Shown piece by piece: positions 1 to 14,100 of a stretch of DNA of 64,000 bases. Position 1 is the stretch's first letter. Each line of letters opens with the position of its first letter. Under the pieces are notes generated by a model. It saw only the letters and a program-made list of their open reading frames with translations, searched no databases and was not told where the DNA came from. Where the stretch lies: positions 62,001 through 126,000 of the forward strand of contig CAJNYU010003026.1 in assembly GCA_905331475.1 (NCBI GenBank), given 5' to 3'. The translations under genes were made by a program, and so were the position numbers. The stretch comes from Rotaria socialis. Taxonomy: Eukaryota; Rotifera; Eurotatoria; Philodinida; Philodinidae.

Positions 1-1543
1 GCGGAATAGCAAGACTTGTTGAACTAGAGAAAGTTCCAAATATCAGATAACTAAGATCATATTGTCGAAGTTCGTTGCCAAGATAAAATCGAATACCTGA
101 ACTATCTCGAAGGTCTAGAGAAAAATAAAACCCTTGACATCATTATAAACTGTGTAGCAGACACGCATGATAATTTTACTCGGAGTTAGTCGCGGATTAT
201 CATAGTGTATTTTAACCATGAAATATTTATTGTTGTTAGCACTGGTGACAGCATAACCTGCTTCTTCTGGATATACAGTAGTCTATATGAAGTTCAAATC
301 ATTCTAATTATTTGTTATTATCGTTTTTCTCTTACCACATCAGCACCAATGGCCCACGCAGTAGCTACATTTGACGAACACATTCTCGTGTCAGTAAGAA
401 TGTCATCACATACTCCATCGGGTAGATTGGCATCATCAAGTACATCGTTCGAACTGCATTCGAATAGATCAAGATGATGTATCAGATTTGTATGTCTCGA
501 ATCAATCAATACTTCATGCTATAAAGAATGAGACGAAGTAATAAAGTTTAATTTGAAACAATGATACAATAAATAGTAGAACATACAGCTATTGCATGTC
601 TTTTCGTAAGAAATCGACTTGGACTTTTGAATACTTTGCAATAATATGTAGTGTCAGCTGATGGAACGGCATGCTAAATGAAGAGATGCGGCATGAGAGG
701 GAAAAAAGAAGAAATTACAATCCAGTTACACACATTGTCAAAGCGGAAATCGACGAAATCGAGTCCAGCAAGCATTTCATCTGCCGGTTGATCGGCATAT
801 GATCGAAGCGGTAAGATTCGTGAACCTCGTCTATCATCATGATACGTGATATCGACTTTTGATTGACATGGATCAATATCATCAAGGCCATAGGCAAATA
901 TTAGAATATTTGTGCCAAGCTAGTTGATAAAAATATGATATTTCCATTAGTTTAACAATAGAATTACAGTTCATACCTTTATCGGAACATCCATTGGGTC
1001 ACAAGAATCAAAGGAACGCTTGAACTGAATGGCTGTCCATCCATTTTGTTCTTGACCTTTAAGAAGAAACCAATCTTGAGTTGTATTATCCATGACTGGC
1101 TTTTGTTTATCGAATGCAAATCGATCCTAATAAAAAAAACGTCGATTGATCAATTTGTGTATAAGTCAGTAACAGCAAAATCTATCTTTCATACTTGAAT
1201 ATGAGCTTTGCCAGAAGAGTCGACCCATCCAACTGCTATATCAGCACCTTTCATGCCTCCAGCTGATCATCGTTTAAAAATATCAAAATAAAAATTGCAA
1301 TGAGCTGTTTGATTTCCTACCTGGACTAATACCCAAAGCAATCCATCCGATAGTCTTCATATGTAATTCAAACGTAATCTCTTGTGCAGCATTATTCACT
1401 GTCCACCAAAGTTCAGCTATATTTGCCTCAAGTTGTATTGAATGGTCATAGGTAGTAAATGGCTGCAGAGGACTTGCAATTCCTGTACATATTTCAATCG
1501 CAGTCGACGATATATACAGGCATAAAATAATCCAAGTTTGCAT
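1..1543 (-). CDS. DBH/MOXD1-like copper monooxygenase (partial, 8 exons visible)
   Basis: Exons on the minus strand: 1543–1321, 1262–1195, 1126–977, 919–734, 673–587, 518–336, 282–180, 114–1. All junctions are GT–AG and in phase; the gene continues past the left edge. The protein opens with a hydrophobic signal peptide (MQTWIILCLY…), then a DOMON domain (IGWIALGISP, GGMKGADIAVGWV, FKRSFDSCDP) and the start of the copper type II ascorbate-dependent monooxygenase fold (ADTTYYCKVF, then LIHHLDLFEC with the paired histidines expected to bind CuA, MCSSNVATAWAIGAD, VKIHYDNP with the third CuA histidine, DSSGIRFY). This is the domain order of dopamine beta-hydroxylase and MOXD1. In that family the enzyme hydroxylates a substrate in the secretory pathway using ascorbate and oxygen. 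The substrate cannot be told here, and the CuB half lies outside the window. Start chosen at the ATG before the signal peptide. Confidence 0.88.
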
Positions 1544-2368
1544 GAAATACGCTTGAAATCAAAACAGAAGATATTCTTAATCGAGATACTAATGAATATT
1601 TTTCTTCTCAACATTTTCTTCTCATATCATAAGCCATACGCAAACATATTCAAGATAGGACCATCATAACATTTACTTTGAGCTTTTGCACAATGAATAG
1701 ATTGCAGCTAATCTTTCTATTACATACTTGTTTTTCGCAAAACATTATTCTTCTCGATAAAGTAACTACTATAAAGGTGAAGTATTTTCAAAGATCTACG
1801 ATTCACTAATCGACTGTTAAATTTGAAGTTCTTTAAGTAGTGGAAAAGATCGTGCAATGCGAATGAAGAATTTGTATTTGAAATTAATCGAAATCAAAAA
1901 AGTAACATTATTGAAATTAATATCTGGAAAAGTGGGCGTGGGTGTCTCTTCACATGGCGCCGACACCGACACCCACACCCATCAAGATAAATATACTTTT
2001 ATTCGAAAGTAAATTGATCACGAATGAAGTTGAACACGCGAAGTGAAGTTTTTACTGTGGTAATTAGGGATATCGACTATACTATATGTATGTTGATCAT
2101 AATACGTTTGATTCCCGTTCCTCAGAACTGGAACTAGATCTGCAACATAATTCAGTATAATCGCTTTGAAAAATTCTCCACATCTACTTCACATCAATTG
2201 AATGTCTGAATGATGATTATGATCTACTGTTTGAAGCTACAAATCAGATTCTAGCCGTTATTACGAGCTAATTTATGGTATATAACACTCAAAATATTAA
2301 CACCCGTTTTCTTTCAATCAAATATATTAAAAAAAACATTATTTTATCTGTCTTTTTATTCAATATAA
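1544..2368. other. Intergenic, no gene seen
   Basis: AT-rich spacer upstream of the monooxygenase. The only structure seen is a GC-rich hairpin at about 1932–1981 (arms gtgggcgtgggtgtc and gacacccacaccca). Confidence 0.5.
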
Positions 2369-3049
2369 TTACATCGACATTGATATCCAATGCAATAGTA
2401 CGATCGATGATATAAAATATATACGTTCTGCATATAGTCGCTCAGATCGGTTCATAGTCAGTTTTACTGTTCGTTCAGTGAATCCTTCCGCCGTTGTATT
2501 TACTCCCCAATGATTTGTAGTTGAATTACCAAATAGTGTATACAATCTTTGATTAACAAGTGGATTCGAATACAACCAATCTATAGCAATTAAATTTTCT
2601 TTCGAACTGCATGTGTAATCTATCGTGTCTAAGCTTAAATCCAACTCGTTCTGATATAAGAGTTGAACAATAATCTGATTTGTACATGTTGTTGATTCAA
2701 ATCCACCTTGCTTAGTGTACGACTGTACACTATTAACATGAGTTAAACCTTGCATTTCGATTAATTTTGTGGGTATATGCTCAGATTGAAACCATATTTG
2801 ACTTTGTATTGCAGAATACAGTGGTGAATTTTAATCTAAATCTCCATTTAGTAACAATGCACCGTGTTTTTTCGATCGTAATATTTGTGAATTGACTTGA
2901 AATTGTCCCCAATAACATGGATTTTTCGTGTATAAAATATCAGTGAATTCGGAGTGAATCAAGGGGGAACAAACTGATTTCCAGTCATAGAAATCAGTGG
3001 AAATCAAGAAATCAGTTTGTTCCCTCTTGATATAGCACTCTGTAAACAA
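2369..3049 (-). pseudogene. C-terminal remnant of a serine hydrolase (TAP/S33-like) with an in-frame stop
   Basis: One minus-strand frame is open from about 3049 to 2369 apart from a TAA at about 2831. Around that stop the frame reads HGALLLNGDLD / NSPLYSAIQSQIWF, then KLIEMQGLTHV. This resembles the end of alpha/beta-hydrolases of the tripeptidyl-aminopeptidase type, where an aspartate follows the LLLNGDLD strand and a histidine sits in a later TH motif. Cysteines follow, and the end is hydrophobic (YFISSIVLLHWIS), possibly a GPI-type tail. The nucleophile-elbow half is absent upstream; instead the fragment runs into a local inverted duplication at about 2957–3033. The family assignment rests on short motifs and is tentative. 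A small intron removing the stop is possible but no convincing splice pair was found. Confidence 0.4.
2957..3033. repeat. Short inverted duplication
   Basis: The segment starting atcaagggggaacaaactga at about 2957–2981 reappears inverted at about 3008–3033 (aaatcagtttgttccctctt), with one or two mismatches and a spacer of about 25 bp. It marks the broken 5' edge of the hydrolase remnant. Confidence 0.7.
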
Positions 3050-6000
3050 GTAGTGACTTTTTTACAATAGTAATAGAGTTTGAACATTCTGAAAAAAAGA
3101 TTTTCCGACAATTTGATGTTGAAAGGATTCTAAATATTTTTAATATATGGAATTCGATGCTAGCTGGTTTCCAAGAAGGACTTTTACTGGAATATTTTAG
3201 ATCTTCGAACAAGTGTATGAGAGGATTTCTTGAGAAACAGTGTTCCTGTAAACATATTATGGGCCTTCAGACGAGTTTCTTAGAATACTTAATCTCGATG
3301 GGGTATACTGAAGAATTGAAATTCTATTTCTAATTGTCGCCTTCAGTCTTGGTATTTGCTCAGCTGTAGAAATTCTCAGTATAAACTTCTATATCATCAA
3401 CCATTTGTTTAGAATAAAATTATATGAAATAAAAGTTTCTAGTACACAGAATCATATTAGGAAAAGTCGTTAGATCGAGAGTATGGAATTTCGGCCGGGA
3501 GTCAAGTTTACTTGCATAATTCACATGCAAGATTGTACCGCTACAAGCAGTTGATAAACTACTATCACGGTTTGGCTCTTTAGGGAAACAGTGAAGAAAA
3601 TTGCAAAAAATCTAAATTAAGCTCTAGCGCAGACTAAAAGCAACATGTAATGCATCAGATTTTTACCCAAATACGTTTTCGTTTCATTCCATTACATATT
3701 TTGAAAGAATAATATTCTACCTATAGAAAAAAACCTGGGAAGAGAATTCTGGTCGGAAACGAAAGTCGCGCATTAGTTTTCTCGTACACAAAAGTCAAGG
3801 TGAAGCATTTTCTTGAGTAGCTTTCGTACTCACACATTGCTATTCACAAGTTTTTTTGATCAGATCAAATATGAGAGTAAAAAGCGTGAATATTGTGTTT
3901 TTTTTTAATTATAGCACAAAGGAAGCAGTAGATGCATTAAGGAAAATTTTTCTTATTTCTAAGTCATTAGACAATTCTCACTTAAAAAGAGAAATAAGAT
4001 AAAATATTTATTTTGACCTATCATTTGGGACTTTTTCTAAAATTTAGATCTGATCAAAGTCACGTGTGAATAGTTTTAAAAAATTACAAAGCACAGTATC
4101 TATTTATGAATCATTCATAAGCCATTGATTTTTCTATCCTCCAGTGAGAATGAAAATACCATGGAGGTTAGAAGCATCTCGTCAGCTATGTAACAAGCTC
4201 TGATGTGATATTACTATATAATTTGACGAGCGCAGATTAAACACAAATAGCTTCTAGTAATTAACGTTCGGAAAGAATGGATAAATCCACTGACCGTGAA
4301 TCTAAATGAAAGCAAAACTAAAATAAACAGATATCTAAAGAATTCATCTTTTTATTTCTCCTTTACTACAACGCTGAATAATGCATTAATTACCTTCATT
4401 TCATTATAAGAAAGAAAAAGCAATCAACTGAATAGAAGAGTGAACAGGTGAAAATTGCTTACGTGTAGATTGAATTTTTATTATTTTAAAACAAAAGGCA
4501 CTCACCTAGGTAGGAGGCATGACAAGTAGTGCATTGAAAAACCGTTTTTGTGGTTAGCGTAAGGAGCGAGATAAAAGCAGATAGTTAGCGAATTCTCACA
4601 TGCAAAAGCGTAAAGTAGAACAATTCTTTTTTCTTTTATCTACGACGAATTTTTCTTAATATTCTCTCTACCCAACAGAATCCATAAGTTGATTGTATGT
4701 ATGTTCATTCGTTTTAAGTACACATTTTTTTCATCAACAACCACAATTTCGTCAATATATTTGCGAAAATCCTGTAAACTCAATGAATTAAAGGCATTTG
4801 TATCAATAACATGCATAAGATTGAGGTAGTATTTGACGTAATTGTATACTTTATTTATTGATAGATTTCAAATATGAATTGTATTTCATTTTTCTAATGG
4901 TGTTTTCTTCGAATATGGATGCGGCGTGTCTTACGTTATATCTACAAATTGACGTCTTATTCGCAAATAACCAACACAAAACGTGTGAATCAGTGAGGGT
5001 GTGGATCTTCAATACCCAACAGCAACAACCACACATTGCCGAATGAAAAAAAAATGGTAAATATAGACAAATTAATAAACTTCTTGTTCAATAAACAAGA
5101 TTTTGTTGTTCGATTTTTAATAATACTTGTGTAGACACAACAAGATTTGTAAATTAGAGATTTTTATTCTATTTGTTGATAATTTTCTGTGTAATGTTTA
5201 GTGTTCGTTTGTGAAATGAATAAGAACATGATACAACTTTTTCTTTTGAATTCATAATATAGACAGAACGATGGAATATTTAATGTAATGTAAGTGTTTT
5301 GCTCAAATTACATACAGTATACTGCTAATGTATGAGTAGATTCAACTGATAAAAACAAAGAGAAAGTAAATAAAAATTGATGCACTTGAAGTTTCTGAAC
5401 GAATGTTTTCGTATTACCAAATAATATACAAAGTTGAAACAAACTCATAACCTAACTAAAATTTGATTGACAAGTAGTTTCCGAGCGAAAGCCTTTGGTG
5501 AATCCTCCGTTCGGTCCTAATAAGTTATTATGCTCTCTCTCTCAGTTGGGCCCTGTCTCAATTTGTCGAATAATATTAATTACTATAATTCATAATTATA
5601 TTTAATAAAGATTAATATGGCAAGTACAAAATCTATCAACATATATAAGTTCGAGACATCGATATTAATTAGAAAAATGTGTGCTTTGTTACTTTTTGAC
5701 TAATTTTGTTTTAACAGCTTTACCACTAGGAATTGCTAATATTCACTCGTTTGGGTGCATGGATTTTAGATTGTTCAGCTTAGTGATGTTGATATACATG
5801 TTTAACAAGTTAAAATCTCAATAAATCTAAACATATATGGGTGGGCAGGAAATAATCTATCAAGTCTGCTGTTATAGCTTTCTGCATTGTTATTTTTTTT
5901 TTTGGTAAATTATTCACCAAAGCATCAGTAAAGTCATCAAAGTCGATTTTTTGCCATCTAGGACAAAAAACAATACTTTAAATGACCCAGGTCGAACATT

Positions 6001-6853
6001 TCGGCCTCCGTCTCCCGTAAGATACTCCAGGGAATATGCGGGAAAGTCACCATATTCTGCAGGAATTGACCGGAACTACCCGGAACCGGCCGTTTCCAGG
6101 CCGGACTGTTCGATCTGGGCATAAAAAAAAGAATTTTTACAAGTCTCATCTACGAAAAAGAAATATTCTCCATGTAAAACGCCACTTTCCATCCGTCTGG
6201 AATGATATCAACACGAATATTTATGATTTCTTGAGAATATATCTGAGGAATAGGCAAAATCTCTTTCATAGCTCTTTGTTTTCATATGTACAACAGCTTC
6301 TTCAACAACAACCTGTTTTGGTCAACTAGGTCTACAAATATGAACGCCAAGTTCCAGAATAATTGACTTGGTGCTACGACGATGCCGTTCCGTACTGTTT
6401 TTGTATTCTCGCTTAATAATACACTGAAAGTCTTGGTAACTGAGAGCAAATACATTTCGATTTGTATCTTATATTTAATAAATGAACGTTAACAGTGAAC
6501 ACCCATATCATGCGACACTGAAGACTTTCAAGCTCATATAATTGATTCATAAAATTAGGCTAACTTCAATACCCAAGAAATTAATGAGAAAATAGATAAG
6601 CTCGGTTAGGATTGAATACTCGTGCACATATTTATTTTTATATTAATAATCATTGATTGTAGCGCTTCAATGATTCACCGATGACTTTTGTTACATATGA
6701 CTCAGTTGTGTAATAAATTATCATTTATCTATGTAGAAATAGCTGAGTCATGATTTATTAAACATTCACTAAATACAAACATAAACACATCTGTAACAGA
6801 GTTTCTTAGATTATTTATTTAATATTATTTATTAATTAATAAAATATTCTAGA
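3050..6853. other. Long AT-rich intergenic region, no supported gene
   Basis: Only short open frames without splice-consistent continuation. A GC-richer island at about 5990–6120 (accggaactacccggaaccg and flanks) stands out from the base composition but gives no recognisable protein in either strand. It may be a fragment of a mobile element or a decayed gene. Confidence 0.45.
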
Positions 6854-7548
6854 ATGGATAATCATCAACAAAATACAACAACACTACAGTCTCAATCAGT
6901 ATTGAATAATAATGCTGTTGATCTTGATGATGAAAATAATATGAAGGTGAAATAACGTTTTCTATCATCGTTGACTGCTCTCCTTATGAAATCATCTGAT
7001 ATTCCTACAGTACATCAATTACAGTAGTTAAAATCATACTTTTGAAATTTATTTATTCATTTATAAAATATAAAAGCATGCCACAAGAAGTAACTATCTT
7101 TGAGGGTTCGATTTCAAATAGACTAAATTTTATTGTATAGTTTAATTCTCACCATATTTATATTTTAAATGTCTAAAATTCGACATGAAGTCAATTGAAA
7201 ATGTAGTCTCATGCTTATGTTTTTTAGACTACCAACGAAATACCTACAATTGATAGCAATAGAAATAGTATTGACGATCAAGTAATAACATCTGTATGTG
7301 ATAGTACGAATGAATCAGCTGCATCCATTAATGATCGAAACACAATAAAAACGACTCGTAAATCTCATCAACAAGCTGCTCAAGATCAATTTCCAAACGA
7401 AGACGAAAATAAAAAGCATAGACAACGATCCGTATCCGTATCATCATCATCATCTTCTACATCAACTGATAATGAAACATCTAATATTCCTTATGAAACA
7501 TTACACAATGAAGATGAAGATGATCAATCTGATCACATTACACCATAA
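6854..7548 (+). CDS. Small acidic, Ser/Asn-rich protein, unrecognised (2 exons)
   Basis: Exon 1 (6854–6946) begins ATG GAT AAT CAT and ends at GTGAAA; exon 2 (7228–7548) follows a TTTTTTAG acceptor. The junction is in phase and gives about 137 aa. The protein is low complexity: Asn/Gln-rich start (MDNHQQNTTTLQSQ), a basic stretch (KKHRQRSVSV), a serine run (SSSSSSTSTD) and an acidic tail (HNEDEDDQSDHITP). No domain was recognised. The phospho-site-like Ser/acidic pattern recalls small nuclear regulators such as phosphatase inhibitors, but no diagnostic motif is present. It ends about 560 bp from the convergent PAS-domain gene. Confidence 0.5.
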
Positions 7549-8107
7549 TCTACATTTTAATTCGTATTCTTTTGAATAAAAAATTTTAGCACAACTGAAA
7601 ACCAAAGGAAGACTGTTCTGGGCTTATAAACAAGTTGTGAATATCATTTTTCTTTTGTTTTCTTTTGTCTGTTACTGTTCATTTAAAACAACAAAACGAG
7701 GCATTCACACATAGAAACCATAAAATTCCAAACAGAAAAAAAACCGACAAACAAACAAAAGAAAAGAAAGAAAGCACTGTTCAACTAAAGAAAGCTATTG
7801 CTCGCAAGTAGAATGAACAACAGATATATATATATATATATCCATACAATACAAAAGAAAATATAACACTTTACAAATAATGACAATCCTTGATTGGCAA
7901 CTAAAATAAAACCAAACGAGGATGACATATATTTGAGAGATACATATGAAAAGAAGGCAAACATAGACATACGTATATATATATATATGTGTGTGTGTGC
8001 GTGTGTGTGTGTATGTGTGTGTAACTAGCTCGTTTACAAATCACAGTTGATCAAAAGTAAAAATAAAAATAAACTATACAATAATAATAATAATAATAAT
8101 AATACAT
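7549..8107. repeat. Intergenic spacer with microsatellites
   Basis: Spacer between convergent genes. It holds (TA)n at about 7826–7841, a (TA)n/(TG)n compound tract at about 7972–8022 and an (AAT)n tract at about 8081–8104 just beyond the PAS gene's stop codon. Nothing coding was seen. Confidence 0.8.
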
Positions 8108-11100
8108 TCAATAAGGATAGGTAGTATTGTGATGATGATGATGTTGATGATTGAAAGAAGAAGGTGCCATAGTTGCTTGATTATTTGCAGTACCTTGAAA
8201 GGATACATTCATATATGAATGTACTGATAATGATTGATTGTTCACGGGTATATATGATGGTGTGGATGGTGGTAGTAAAAATTCATCAAACACAGGAGTT
8301 TTAACTCTTGTATGCAAATCATGAAATGGTGCTGAGGTTTGTCCAAGATCATATTGTGATGCTGTTGGCCGATATATTGGTGGAGAATTTCGTTGATGTT
8401 GATAGCCGGGTGAATAAAATGGTGTTATTGGTGAATTATATGAAGGCGGCATAGGTGACGAAATAGGTGTTTGGCCATTATTTTCAATTGGTATGTATCC
8501 CATCGATTTTGGTGATGGTATTGGTGTAAATGAACTACTAAGTAAATCTTTTTGTTCCATGTTATTGACAGGTACGGCTGTTGTTATTTGTTGGCTCTGT
8601 CGTCTTAATTCAAGTGTACGGGCTAAATGTTTATTTTTTATATTTTCTAATTGAGATAATTTATTAAGTATAGTATTCTAAAATGAATAGAAAAAAAGAA
8701 ATTATTAATTTGCTATCATTTATATGTAGACTTCTACTCGTTTCATCACGTCACTTGTTTGTCCACCGTTCGCTATTTCCTGTTTTCTTGCTTGTTCTAA
8801 TTGAGATTCTAATTTTTCTTTTGCTAAAACAAAAAAAAACACCATTTTATAGTTGATCGACGAAAAATAAGCCTGTGTATGTAGACAAGATATCAGGTGG
8901 ATGCGTCAATTGCAAAACAGAAGGTTTCTTCTTTAGATTTCGCTGCGAATGACTTTTATAATTAGTTTTTAACTCGAAAAACTCAATAAGATAATAGTAG
9001 AGTGAAATGATCAGTGTTTCAAGTATCAGTTATTTTTCTTCTTCAAAATTCAAGATTTTTCTTTGTTGAAATAATAAATTCTTTCTTAAGCTTCATAGCG
9101 GAGGAGTTCGACAGAGAACTCTATTGATACAATGTTTTACTTAATCTCGAAAGGATTACCGCATAAATTTCAACTCATTTGAAAATAAAGAATACTGCTC
9201 ATAATCTTCTTCTATAAAATCTGCTCTGTATAGTATTAAATGTGAGGACTATTGCTTGTCAAACAGTGATTTTGATAATGCTAAGTTCATATTAATGAAA
9301 TCTCTTTAATTCAGTCTTTATCAATTATTTGAATATCTGATTAGTCGTAAAATGCAATCAACCAATGCTCGCTTTTTTTAATGTACCTGCTGTATATTTT
9401 TTAATAAAATCAATATGTTGCTGTTGAATGGTTTCAGGATTTAATGGAACATTATTTTGCTAAAGATTCAAAAGAAAAATAAAAAGAATTATTTCGATTT
9501 TATGAAATAACCTTAGTTTGATTGATTTGAGGTTGCTGTTGAGATGTTGGCATTTTTGTGCTATCATTCTGTACACTACTGCCATTTAACATTCGAACTA
9601 ATGTTGGTAGTGAATCAGCTGAAAACAAAAAAAAGAGAGCTTTTTTTTCTGTTTTAGAGAATCAGAATTCAAACCTGATGCTTTTTCATGATTATACTTC
9701 ATTGAATTATTGAGGATACCACGAACGATCGAATCAGAATTTTCTTTTTTAACAGAAGAGAAGCCATTGAATGATGACGAAAAATCTGATGATGACGAAA
9801 AATCTGATGATGACTTTTCATCCATCGTTATTTCTAAGAACAAAACAAAAATGAAATAAAATAAAATAAAACCTCAATGTTTGTTTTTTAACCTGAAATA
9901 TCGGGTTCGCTTGCAAATTGATTATCATTATTATTTACACGTCTATAACGTGATACTAATGTTGGTAAACTGTTAATTATAGTTGCTAATTCTCTATCAA
10001 TATATTTGTCGTTATCAATTAATATTGATATATAATCTTGAATGGTTAATGGACGTGTTAATTTTGATATATCAAATATATTTCCTACGAGTTTTAATGA
10101 TTGTAATTTATTCGTTGAAAAACACATATTTAATGATGGAACACATATACGACAATCACCAGATGAAATAGAAGAAGAAGAATCCATGTCTGCTGATGAT
10201 ACTGAAAAAAAACAGAGAAGACTTTTTAGCATTGCGAATTTCAGAATATTGATTTCGGCAATTCGATATGCTTTATGTGTAATCAAAAGTGATTATATGA
10301 TAATGTCTATTAGTTCTGCAGGATACTACAAGTCTGTCGTTGATAGAAAATTTGGAGTAAAGTGATCATTCGTTTTCCATCTTAAAAGTTATGGATATTA
10401 TTATTTTATATTTATCACTATGATAGAAATTCAGAATCTTGAAACCTTCTAAAATTGACTCTCCAATTAGTTTAGTACTCTGCCGTTGAATTATGAAAGT
10501 TTCATGTTTCAGGAAAGGCACGTTATCATGCTCTAAATCTTGGCTTGCACACTCAAGTCAAAAGAGCATCACTGATTACAATAAACTTCTTCCGAGAACG
10601 CAAAAATCAACAGTTTAAAATAAGTTTCTCAGATCTAAGTATTATTCATGTTCGGTCTATTTGCAACAAGAGTAACATACTTAGTTTAAATGATGAACTA
10701 TTTCCTTTAATATCTGCTGCACACTGATGTCTCCAAGCTGCTTGTAATTCATCGAATTGTGATCGTTGTATTGAACTAGAGTAAAAAAGAATTATTTGCA
10801 GAAAACATTTTGTTCTTTCAACAATTCTACTCACTCAAGAACTTCATTGCGAGCAACAATTGTATCGTGATTTTGATGATTTGCTATTAGTTTATATTCA
10901 GTATGAAGAAAAACTAACGAACCATCACGTGCATTTAAACGCCATTGCAATTTACTTGCACCAGTAGTAACGCCTAGAAAATAGATTCGTTTCTTATTAG
11001 AAATTTCAAGAAAACTAGGACATCGCAAATTACATTTCCATAATGCATGTAATTTAACTAAACGATCTTCATGATAGACAAAATTGAATATGGATTGAGA

Positions 11101-14100
11101 TATTATTTCATGTGGTAGATAGCCAGTTATGACAGCACCTCTATAGAGTAAAACAAAAATTTAGACAAACTTTTCATCTGATTTTTGAATAGAATAATTT
11201 TCGAAAGGTAAAAGTCTCAAAAGATCAAGTTCGAGGTCTTGTTGAAACTGTAAACCATGGTTGCGCTGAAACTTAAGAACGTTTCTTCATGATATTAATC
11301 AGCTGCCTAGAAATAAGATAGTGTTTCGAAATGTGAGCTAATCGGGCGAGATTTAGTCTGAATGGAAACTCAAGTCGCACCGTTGCCATAGATCACAACA
11401 ACGGTCCACGACTTTTCCGATTTCTGTTAAAACAAATAAGCAAAATTAGTTTCTGAAAGTTATTCCATTTTTCATTTAAAACTTTCAACGATTGAATAAC
11501 TCAAAAACTTTTGTGGCATATAAAATGTCAAATAAAATATTTCTAATCTTTGTTTGAAGTCAACTTGTATTCGAAAACAGATATTGTTTTATCAACCACA
11601 GCAAAACATTTTCTGGCCGTGACTAATTAATTATTAAAAACTCAGTGGAACTGTTGACGTGACTTGTTGTCAATGGCGAAGAGAACTACTTTTGAACTTG
11701 TAATAAACTCCTATCCTAAAGTTACGAGGAGTGAAAAAGATGAATAATAATAAAAAACGTTTATTGTATTTAGCGAAGCATTGCTTTATAAATTATGGGG
11801 AGAAGAAATTGCTAAAGATGCTCTTTAGAAATTTTATTCTAAGATTGTAATTATATTGAAAAAGTAGTTTTTATTATATTAACATGTTTTACATACTTTC
11901 GAACCTGGTTTTTTTTCTCGTTTCTAATAAAAAACGATAAAACCTGTATGATATTGAATTGTAAAGCTATATCAAAAATAAAATGAATGAACAGCTTTAG
12001 TCTCATTCATTACTCGTTTCATCGATAGCTCATGTCATCTTTCTTCTTTTGTAAGTCGGTAAAATAACTCTAAATCCGGCTCAGCTTCACATCACAAGAA
12101 ATGTCATTAAAATCTTTCATTTTTCAAGATTAAATTAGATTTACGCCGCAGTCTCATATCGTCAGAAACAAAAAAAAACGGCAATATCATATAGACATTA
12201 GTTTAATGTTTTCTGCAAAGAACGGGACCGTATAAGCCACCGGTTTTGTGCCATCGCCAGTTTCGGGTTGTTTATAGCTCACTGGACGCCGCATTTTACG
12301 AAGAATCGTTTGAAACCAAAATTAAGTTATTTTGAACAGAACTGCCCATAGACTCTGTCAAAATAACTTAATTTTGATATCAAACGATTCCTCGTAAAGT
12401 GCAGCGTCCAGTGAGCCATAAACAACCCGAAACTGGCGATGGCTCAAAACTGGTGCCTCATATGCCCCCGTCCTTTAAAAAATTACATTATCCTTTTTTT
12501 GTTTGTAAAACTATTGAAACAAAAAGTCTCCTATTACGATTATCGATGATATTACTCAAATAATCAAAATGCTCAGTTGACTTTTAAAGTACAATATGAA
12601 CCAATCAATGGTCACGGAGTCTATTTGAAAAACAAAAATATCTTCGTGTAAATAAAATAGGACATATTTAACAAGCTTTATTTATCCGTATTACCCTAGA
12701 TGCAGTTAAAGCATATTGAAGATAGTAGGAGTGTTTCTTTCAAGACTTTTCTGTCCTGCAATGAGGATCTTTCATATTAAAACATGTTTCCTTCAGTAAC
12801 AATGCAATTAAATGCGAAAATCTTCTAGCTATGTTATTATAAAAGAATGATAGGAGTATATATTTTATGCATGGCAAATATTTCCTCGCACTATTTCAAT
12901 GCTAATAAATATTCTTTTGCGCCAATGAACCATACCTATGATCTTCGAATGTAATTTCACCTATTAAATTCATTTTTGTATAAAATTCTTCTTTATGTAC
13001 ATCAAAAAGTGTTAAATCAATATAGGATGAATCGTCCAATGTAACAACAAGTATTGTTCCTACTGCACCACTATAGCGATGTGTGGTAGAATGAACATCT
13101 ATAATTTATCAGTAGGACAAAAAGATTAATTAGACTAAAAAATATATATATACTCTTCTCACCAGCATTATCTTGATTAATTTTTCTTTTTCGATGTATT
13201 TTAACTTGTCTATATTCATTTGTAACAGCCACAATCATTCGAACACAACAAATATCGAATACTAAAAAGAGAAAAAAGAAATTATCATTAGACTTCTCTC
13301 AAATACGCGGAAGCAAAGGATTTCAATTTTTTATAAAAAGAAGTTAGTTTTTATTATTGATTCTAATTGCTAATTAGTTTAGATTTTTATTTTCTTCAAG
13401 TTAACCTATTTTATTAAGCGAATGAATCTTATCATGTTGTAAAATTTTTCTCTAGTGCCACTTAATTTACTTTTTGCATTCGAATAAATTTCTACAATAG
13501 CATCGATAAAATATTATTGATAGAATTTTATAAATGAAATTAACTTTTTTCATCGATTACACGATCGACCGTTTGGGGTATTATTCTCACCACAATATTG
13601 AGATTAATTTTACTATAATTCTCATGTGATTATTTGCTTTGTAAGATTCGATTGATAGCATTTCTCTTTGTTTTGCAAGCATAGAAAAGACCAATTTGAT
13701 CGTTTATGAAATTTTTTTTTTAAATAGGCTAAAAGAAAATTTTATAAGAAAAGAAACATTAAAATAATTAATGGCAAAATATTGTCAAACTTTTGATCAT
13801 CTATTCTATTTAAGCTTCTAAAATATTTCGACAGACAATCTATGTCGGATTGTAAATTATTTTAACTACAAATTTATAAGCAAATAATAACAGAGAAAGA
13901 ACAGTATTGAACAAAATTATGATTATTATATGAACTTATGCAGAATGTCTTGTCAGCGAGTATTTAACTATAATTAACTGTCATCCTGCTAAATCTTCTT
14001 GACGAATCGGCACACAGAAAGAATTTACAGATTACTGTAAATGTTTTTCGTCGTTCTTTTTCCTTGTGTCAGAATATTTTATTTATGCATGTATGCGGCC

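Noticed and set aside
4858..5046. Overlapping open frames on both strands near 4.85–5.05 kb
   Set aside because: Short, no motif, no splice context, typical chance frames in AT-rich DNA.
5990..6329. GC-richer island with open frames on both strands
   Set aside because: No recognisable protein and no inverted repeats found, so not called as gene or transposon.
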